DNA of 64,000 nt from Linanthus parryae (taxonomy: Eukaryota; Streptophyta; Magnoliopsida; Ericales; Polemoniaceae), in NCBI GenBank assembly GCA_023055425.1, contig JALGPY010000001.1, forward strand, positions 108,729,057 through 108,793,056, written 5' to 3'. The notes beneath the pieces are model-generated. The model worked only from the letters and a program-made list of their open reading frames with translations, was not told the DNA's origin and did not search any database. The first letter of the stretch is position 1. Each line of letters begins with the position of its first letter. Position numbers and translations under genes: made by a program. Positions 58,501 to 64,000 of this stretch are shown here, one piece after another.

Positions 58501-59646
58501 CTGTGAATATGTACTTATGACCACATATCTTGTCGTATGCAGGGTCTGTTTGACCTCGACTTCAACAGAAAAATCACTCTGCGGATCATCAATTATATGG
58601 AAAAGGAAACTTATAGTGAGAACCGTTATAAGCTGCACACACACTTCAAGAACTTCCGCACCCCTGCAGAAGCAATTAAAAACCCAGCACCAAGTGTCTC
58701 CCAGGAGGAGTGGGAAAAAGTGTGCGCACTTTTTCAGACAGATGGGTGGACGGTAAAATATTGACTGCTTTTTCATTGCAGCAAACTAATTTAGGTTTGC
58801 TTTTGACTTCATCTCCACTATTACGTCATTGCAGTGTAGGAGTGCCCGGGCTAAGTTGAACTGATCAAAAGTCAAAAATCTTTCTACCGCAGGTTCAAAG
58901 TCCATTGTCCAGCGTTTATATGAGATGGTAAGTTCCATGTCATCCGCTCTTTCGCATTAGTTTATAAGTTTCACAGCAGAACTTATTTTCGTATGAAATA
59001 TTTATTTGGAATATTATCTTGTGCAGGAGAACCCCTCCCTCATCGACAGCTACAAAACAACACACACTAGGAAGAACTCAGGGACATGGATAAGTGCGGA
59101 TGCGGAGGAGAAGCATGTTAGTTTCGTAATTCCCTCGCCATGTTTTATTTTACATGCTATGGTGTTAAGATTGTATGCTTTGTTTAAACTACAGAGAAGG
59201 ATGGTGGAGATGCGAGATGATGATACAGAGAGGTTGCTGACCGACGATAAGATAGTGGAGATGGTTTTTGGGGGCAGGAGTGGATTTGTAGCGGGATATG
59301 GTGCTGGTCAGCTCCCGAGGAATTCATTCACGTTTCAAGAAGGAATGGAAGCAAATGAGTCCAGGGTTGCTGAAGCACAAAGGATGGCTGAAGCTGCTGA
59401 GCTTAGGGCGCAGGTTGCAGAGAAAGGCGACGAGGAGGCCAGTAGAAGAGCGGAGGAGGCTGAGAAAAATGAAATGGAAGCCGAGAAAAATGCTGAAGAG
59501 GCTATGAGAAGGGCAAATGAATCTGTCAACCTTATGACCTGAATGGAAGAACGACTTAAGAACATGGAGTCCTTGATGGCCAACCAGCTGATGGTAGAGA
59601 AGGCGTCGAGCGGGCATCATTCTTCATCACCTTCGGAGGATTATTA
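55587..59646 (+). pseudogene. Second CACTA gene, plant transposase (Ptta/En/Spm, Transposase_24-like)
   Basis: Intron-rich accessory gene of the CACTA element, the usual partner of tnp2, whose products bind subterminal repeats. Exon 1 starts MMSTTKKIRRSCRL (55587). About 15 short exons with GT-AG borders follow. 56690-57362 contains three tandem exon-intron repeats. The Ser/Pro-rich region 57987-58125 (TPRRSQRLQQVGSP) precedes the conserved part: WKDMDEVDLKPIYDHL, LFDLDFNRKITLRIINYMEK, KNPAPSVSQEEWEKVCALF, then RSARAKLN-stop-SK and GSKSIVQRLYEM, and a TTHTRKNSGTWISADAEEKH exon. The last exon has a Glu/Ala-rich coiled coil (AEAQRMAEAAELRAQVAEK). TGA codons at 58861-58863 and 59540-59542 interrupt it, and the natural end is TAA at 59644-59646. 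Confidence 0.82.
56690..57362 (+). repeat. Tandem triplication of an exon-intron unit
   Basis: Three units of about 215-235 bases. Each has an intron with CTTGAAATGT-AC-TTT--GTGCAAACG and a GTAGGT acceptor, followed by an exon starting with a TACCA motif (ATACCACTTGTTGAACAGGAAG, TTTTACCAACAGCCAATCA, TTTTACCACTTGTGATCCAG), each containing AAATCCCC-C-GGG. The third has an in-frame stop. Confidence 0.8.
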
Positions 59647-60160
59647 AGGTAATTTAAATGTCAATTTTCATTTTAGTATGTGAATAAATGACAAGTTGAG
59701 TATGCTGTGTATATAAATTAAATTTTAGTTGTTTTCGTGTATGCATGAAGTTTGTGGTACTTTTAATTTGGATATAGTTGAAAGTGATGTCTCCCAGTAC
59801 GTCCTGGATATATGAAACTCATTAAGTTAGTTGATAATGTGACCTCGAAATTCATGTTTAAAAAACTCAGTTTTAAAGTATACCATGGCACTAGGCTTAT
59901 TGTGTTTCGTTATACCGGGTGAAATAACTATTCGCGTCTCGTTTTGGACAGCTTTGTTACTTACCGCTGTGTTGTTCTTGTTGATTACGCGTGGAACATG
60001 CAACTCCACCAATTGACTGATTGTTATCTATTTCTGTGGTTGCAACAGTTGAGTAATTGTGAGAATTTAAGTAGTTGTGTCTTCAAGACAAAATTAAACA
60101 AAAACTGCAGGAAAAAAACATAAAATAAAACAATAGTAAGAACAGAAAATAGAAGTCTGG
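59647..60160 (+). other. 3' untranslated region of the second CACTA gene
   Basis: No gene. 59690-60070 aligns loosely with 46290-46630 (shared GTTGAGTATGCTG, TATGCATGAAGTT, GTGAAATAACT, GTGAGAATTT), showing a duplicated segment near both ends of the element. Confidence 0.6.
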
Positions 60161-60493
60161 CTAGGGCTGGAGCTTGGGGTTTGATGGCTCCGTATTGTCG
60201 TCCTTCACTTGTTTATTAGGGGTCTCAAGATTTGTCCCGGAAGCCCCCCCCCCCTCTTCTGTGTATCTCGTCTTCATCTTCCGCAGTATCTCGTATCTTC
60301 TTGCATATCTCATCAGTGGGCCTTCCTCAAGCCTATATATCTTCTTCTTAAACAACCTAACAGCAGGCTCGTTGTCACTGCTTGAATCATCATCTGAGAT
60401 GATTATTGTAACATCCACATAGGACCCTGGCAGTCATGTTAAAGGATTGGTGACCCCCTCCTCTTCACGTAGGCATTTGCGAATGGGTTCCAT
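60161..60493 (-). pseudogene. Small antisense ORF with an acidic SIM-like motif
   Basis: Minus strand, convergent with the second CACTA gene. The ATG at 60491-60493 opens MEPIRKCLREEEGVTNPLT. A TGA (60434-60436) interrupts it, and the same frame continues LPGSYVDVTIIISDDDSSS, then DNEPAVRLFKKKIYRLEEG, YARRYEILRKMKTRY and a low-complexity tail, for about 110 codons. VTIIISDDDSSSD has the form of a SUMO-interaction motif (hydrophobic core followed by acidic and serine residues). The context T-TGA-L suggests a former CGA (Arg) codon. No family was recognised. Continuity of frame on both sides of the stop favours a once-real gene. Transcript evidence is lacking. Confidence 0.45.
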
Positions 60494-61379
60494 GGTAAGA
60501 AGATTCCGGGGAGGGGATTTGCTGTGTCTGTGAATGAAATGGAGGTTACAAATTAAATAGGTAGGACAGGTCATTAACCTATCATTAATTTTGGGAATTC
60601 GAACAGTTACGATTCAGTGTTTGTGGGTGCATATATGCATGGTTATTACTGATTGGCGGTTGTTATGATGTTCATTTAGGAGGCATGCATTAAGTTCATT
60701 CATGATGAGGTAGTGGCGGGTATGTGAACAGTTTCAGTTGTTGGAATTCGTTGAACATTAATTTAAATAATAGGTGAACCACATACTTGTTTTACAACTT
60801 CCGGTGTTTGTGAATACTTCGCTTCGATACTTTTTCTGCTTTTGGGCCTGCGAGTTTTTGTATGTCATGCATACAAACAGCAGCATTTTAGTCTCGTTCC
60901 CCTCGTCGTGTTCAATTTTTATGAACTCTTTTTTTAATTTTTTTCATGAACTTTTATTATTTTCTTCTGCCTTTTTTGAAATCACAGCAATGATGCCAAT
61001 TACAGCTCTGCCAGCAGCACATCCATATGCTCATCCCGTCTTCAATGCGCCAACACATGAACATTTCTCCTCCATCATTCTGAGGTACAAGGGTTAAAGA
61101 AATCTGAACAATTTTTTGAATTTGGAGGAATTGTTGTGGACATGCATTGTAACTAATTTTTGGAGGAAGTTCGTGTGTGGATGTGTATATGGCCGGGTTT
61201 TTGTGGCTTGTTTTGAACAATTGAATTTTTGTAACTGTACATTGGTGTAATTTTGGTTGCATTAAGCTCTGAATGAAAACTTTTATTTTGCAATTGTTGG
61301 TGTCGTATGTGTTATGCATGGGTGATAAAAAATGATCACCTGGCTACTGGTTTTTTTAATTTATTTTATGAGCAGATTC
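60494..61379. other. CACTA 3' region without recognised gene
   Basis: T-rich DNA. A 107-codon plus frame (60774-61097) is Phe/Ser-rich and probably chance. It could hold the promoter of the antisense ORF. Confidence 0.4.
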
Positions 61380-61948
61380 AAGAAATTTGTGAGATAGGCG
61401 ACTACGTCAGTAGTCTTCTATGAGGAACACCAAAACAAAAAGACGACAAGGAAGTCTGTCGAAAAATACATATCACGACGATTATACTGGTCGTGAAAAT
61501 GAAATTAAAAAAAAAAAAAGACGCAATCGAATAAAACTTAACAACGACGAGTAAAGTAGTCTGCATTATACCTACGACAGGAATAAGTAGTCGATAAAGT
61601 CGTCGGCATTAGTTTTTAAAAAAGAGTAAGTGGTCGCCGTGTGGTCGGGAAAAGATGAACGACTAAATAATTTGGTCGAAATATTCGTCGGCAAAAGTTT
61701 TGACCACATAATATAATGGTCGGTAAGTCGTCGGCAAAATATCAACGACGAAAAGATATGGTCGGCAGTAGTGGTCGGTAAAAAACTTTTACCGACCACT
61801 AGGAAAAGTTGTCGCCCCTTCGAACTAACGACGGGGTTATTCCGACGCTTTTTGGACGAACTTTTCTCGTCGTCTTTTCATTCTAACGACGAAATTTCGG
61901 GTTTTAACGACGAGTTTACTCGTCGTAATAAACCGATTTTTTGTAGTG
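61380..61948 (+). repeat. Right subterminal and terminal region of the CACTA element
   Basis: Many short motifs in both orientations (CGACGA, TCGTCGTT, GTCGTCGGC, TGGTCGG), as in subterminal binding sites of CACTA elements. It ends TTTTTTGTAGTG. Confidence 0.85.
61769..61801. repeat. Perfect 15-bp inverted repeat in the CACTA end
   Basis: TAGTGGTCGGTAAAA, spacer AAC, then TTTTACCGACCACTA. Confidence 0.9.
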
Positions 61949-62472
61949 ATATTGCAGACAGTGTGCTCTCAATAGTTGAGTGCGCTCCGTCAATCCCACG
62001 CAAGATATATCTATGGGCTAACCCTGCAAGTTATAAAGCGCCCAAATGGGAAAATTTTGATGAAGTTAATGGGAATGCACAGGAAAATGTCATGCGCTTT
62101 GTTGACATGCTGGGACTTCATGGAGTGGACACCAGGTTACTGATGCGTGATTTTTCTAAATCTATGGGACATGTCACATACAAGTGGAGTAGGTCACTTG
62201 AAGCAGGGTCCATCAGCACCTCGGAAGATATGGTGAAGAAATTTTACACCAAGTTCTTCCAAGTAGAAGAAAAAGTGACAAAGATCCATTCGTCCAGGAT
62301 GCATCAAAAGCATGATGAAGGAGTCTCATTCAACATGAAGTTTAGAACGAAATCACTTGAATATGTAGACGAAGTGGTGGAAAGTCGCTTAGTAGAGATT
62401 TTCCTACAGAGAATGCGCGATGAATACAAAGCGATGCGATCAATCATCAGATGCCAACCTTCTCCAAATTGA
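61949..62472 (+). pseudogene. gag: Gypsy gag fragment flanking the CACTA element
   Basis: Retrotransposon gag-type domain beginning at the CACTA border. It reads KWENFDEVNGNAQENVMRF, DTRLLMRDFSKSMGHVTYKW, SEDMVKKFYTKFFQVEEKV and SRLVEIFLQRMRDEY, matching the gag of Tat/Athila-type gypsy elements (family pattern: KFYTKFF). The frame ends at 62472 in QPSPN-stop, and downstream homology fades. The CACTA insertion removed or displaced the N-terminal part, which is not in the window. Codons before 61949 belong to the CACTA end. Confidence 0.78.
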
Positions 62473-63325
62473 TAGACTGCACGAGAAATATTGAGTCTAT
62501 TGTTGAGAAACAGTGGCAGAAGTTTTCACAGGGCGGATCAAGCTTTAAGATTTGCCGTTTCAGTTACAAGCTGGGACGCAAATGAAGTGAACGTTGTAAC
62601 ATTACAAAAGGTTCAAAAGACTATCGGAAACAAGCTCCACCTTTGCAATGTTCTCTTGGCGAGGTAACCAATCTCTGCAAGCAAAATTGAACCGGAATTT
62701 TGCACACAAAAAAGAGGATCCATGAACGAATTAAATGAATAACTCACCATTATAGTTTTTCACAATCCTTAGGTATGTTGATTGTCACCCGAATTGAACG
62801 GAAACAGAGCCGGCCCAACCCCAAAGCAACTGGTGCTGCTGCTTTTGCCCAACCACCCTTGAAGGCCTTAATCCATTTGGTGTTTGAAATGCTTTCCAAC
62901 AAAAAGACAATAAAGACCTCAACAAACATTTATTTTTAGTAAATTCGTAGTCTGTCCGATCCTCCAAGCAACTTCCTCTCTCTTAAAGATAAGTAGATAA
63001 CTCCATAAATTTGAAAGACACATTTATTAGACCAACAAATTTTATTGGCTGTCTTGATGTTGCCATATATTGCTTTGTAAAAGAATTCAACAAACGTTTG
63101 AATATCATATATTTAACAAGAGGCAGTTTCGTAATAAACTATTTTAGAGAACCACTTTTATAATGAACAATCTCAGGAACAAAAGAAATTCTTCACTCCT
63201 TTAAATAGTAAATATTTATTTCTTGCACCAGTGAGTATTATTTTTATTTCTTCCATCCTTGTATATAATTGTCGGATAGAAATCTAAAAATGCGTGGGGA
63301 CCTGTTGCCTTAACGTTGCATAGTG
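62473..63325. other. Degraded gypsy flank and spacer
   Basis: No supported gene. 62790-62940 has short open frames on both strands (plus: PNPKATGAAAFAQPPLKAL) without recognised homology. Confidence 0.4.
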
Positions 63326-63336
63326 AATAGTCCTCC

Positions 63337-63433
63337 GGCAAATGGGTACTAGCTCAAGTGGTAGAGTATTTAAAAGCCCCTGCATGAGGTCTTCGAACTC
63401 AGTGTAAGACAAACATGTTAGTCTTAAAAAAAA
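63337..63433 (+). mobile_element. tRNA-derived SINE
   Basis: 97 bp with an A box (TAGCTCAAGTGGTAGAG), a B box (GGTCTTCGAACTC) 31 bases downstream and an A-rich tail. It is flanked by an 11-bp duplication AATAGTCCTCC (63326-63336 and 63434-63444). Its very short body suggests a minimal or internally shortened SINE. Confidence 0.85.
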
Positions 63434-63444
63434 AATAGTCCTCC

Positions 63445-64000
63445 TAATTTATGCATTAATCAGAGTGTGTGTCTATACACTTCCCATCCCAATTTACCAA
63501 TTGATTCCATGCATATTTTTATCTCACTAATTGTTTGTGTTGCTATAATCAAGAGTTTAGATTGAGTGGTCAATCTAATTTCTTTTCTTTGTTGCGGCAA
63601 GTCAGGGCTGACATTAACGTAGGAAAACTGTATTACATCCAAGTTGAACCAAACCTGGAATGTTTTGCGCATGCGTCTGAGCAGTTATATATTGAAGGGA
63701 AACAATCATATGATGTTTCCCATTTGGCAACATCATATTTCTCATCCTTGGTTCACGAGTACTTCTTGGTTAGTTTGTTATATTTTCGTCGGTGCGTGGA
63801 TAAATATATCTCTGTGATATACATGTTTTTCTCGTGGATCTCCAGTTCACGACAGTAGCATGTGGTGTTCCTTAATAATGCAACAACCATCTTGAGTAAA
63901 GAGTGGGTTGCTCTCTTCACAACTATTGGTGTCTGTTATGGTCCCGTTCCATCACTGTGTGCTCTATAAAGAAGAGTTTCACAGCTAAATCACGTTGTCG
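63445..64000 (+). other. Unrecognised region with one open frame
   Basis: A 107-codon plus frame (63535-63858; VRADINVGKLYYIQVEP) stops at 63856-63858. I cannot assign a family. It may be an exon of a host gene extending beyond the window, or chance. Confidence 0.25.

Larger units (their letters stand above)
46290..61948 (+). mobile_element. CACTA (En/Spm) element, left end not identified
   Basis: The right terminus is TTTTTTGTAGTG (61937-61948), i.e. CACTACAAAAAA read inward, preceded by 570 bases rich in CGACGA/GTCGTCGGC subterminal motifs. Inside are a tnp2 transposase gene, a second plant-transposase-type gene, a viroplasmin-like domain and an antisense ORF, an expected CACTA layout with extra cargo. 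Repeats shared between 46.3-47.3 kb, 51.0-51.6 kb and 59.7-60.1 kb tie the left part to the same element. No CACTACAA was found between 44 and 51.8 kb, so the start given is a minimum estimate. About 15.7 kb, with both main genes inactivated. Confidence 0.78.

Noticed and set aside
63535..63858. Cystatin-like reading of the last open frame (GKLYYIQVE)
   Set aside because: Only a few residues resemble the phytocystatin strand; the QxVxG and Trp motifs are missing.

Overview
This window is nuclear DNA of a flowering plant, probably a eudicot. It is AT-rich, its coding pieces carry introns, and every family recognised is a plant transposable element: Ty1/copia, several Ty3/gypsy types, an L1-type LINE, a SINE, CACTA, Mutator-like, hAT and Stowaway. 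The species cannot be named from sequence alone. No ordinary single-copy host gene is supported. Nearly all of the window is nested mobile DNA, and most coding regions carry stops or frameshifts.

Left (1-13176): a gypsy-type element, running off the left edge, carries an antisense plant-mobile-domain (PMD) gene and ends in an LTR at 12121-13176. A non-autonomous gypsy-like element (2520-10706, TSD AGGGG) splits the PMD gene. A Mutator-like element (8597-10537, 9-bp TSD) sits in that element's right LTR. A small hAT element (12209-12639, 8-bp TSD) sits in the PMD element's LTR.

Centre-left (13563-30717): copia element A (minus strand, TSD CATGT) has a related copia B (plus strand, 14700-23192, TSD CACAT) inserted head-on in its 3' LTR. 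Both carry the same in-frame TGA in reverse transcriptase. A's outer LTR end is a patchwork with templated filler. A solo LTR (31147-32594, TSD TTCTC) and a truncated third copia, C (33169-35645), follow.

Centre (35646-45800): a 3.3-kb gypsy LTR (36248-39558) holds a Stowaway MITE. Next come four copies of a ~475-bp tandem repeat, the last split by a 1.9-kb gypsy derivative that kept only a protease-like segment. A LINE relic and a relic similar to the LTR at 12121-13176 follow.

Right (~46290-61948): a large CACTA (En/Spm) element. In order it holds a frameshifted viroplasmin/RNase H1 N-terminal domain, a 120-bp minisatellite packed with TTGACY (W-box) motifs, a telo-box cluster, a tnp2 transposase pseudogene with introns, a second intron-rich gene (plant transposase type, with a triplicated exon-intron block), a small antisense ORF with a SUMO-interaction-like motif, and subterminal CGACGA repeats ending in TTTTTTGTAGTG. 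The left terminus was not found. Its right flank is a gypsy gag fragment. A 97-bp SINE with an 11-bp TSD lies at 63337-63433. In a working element the two CACTA genes would supply a transposase and a DNA-binding accessory protein; here both look inactive.
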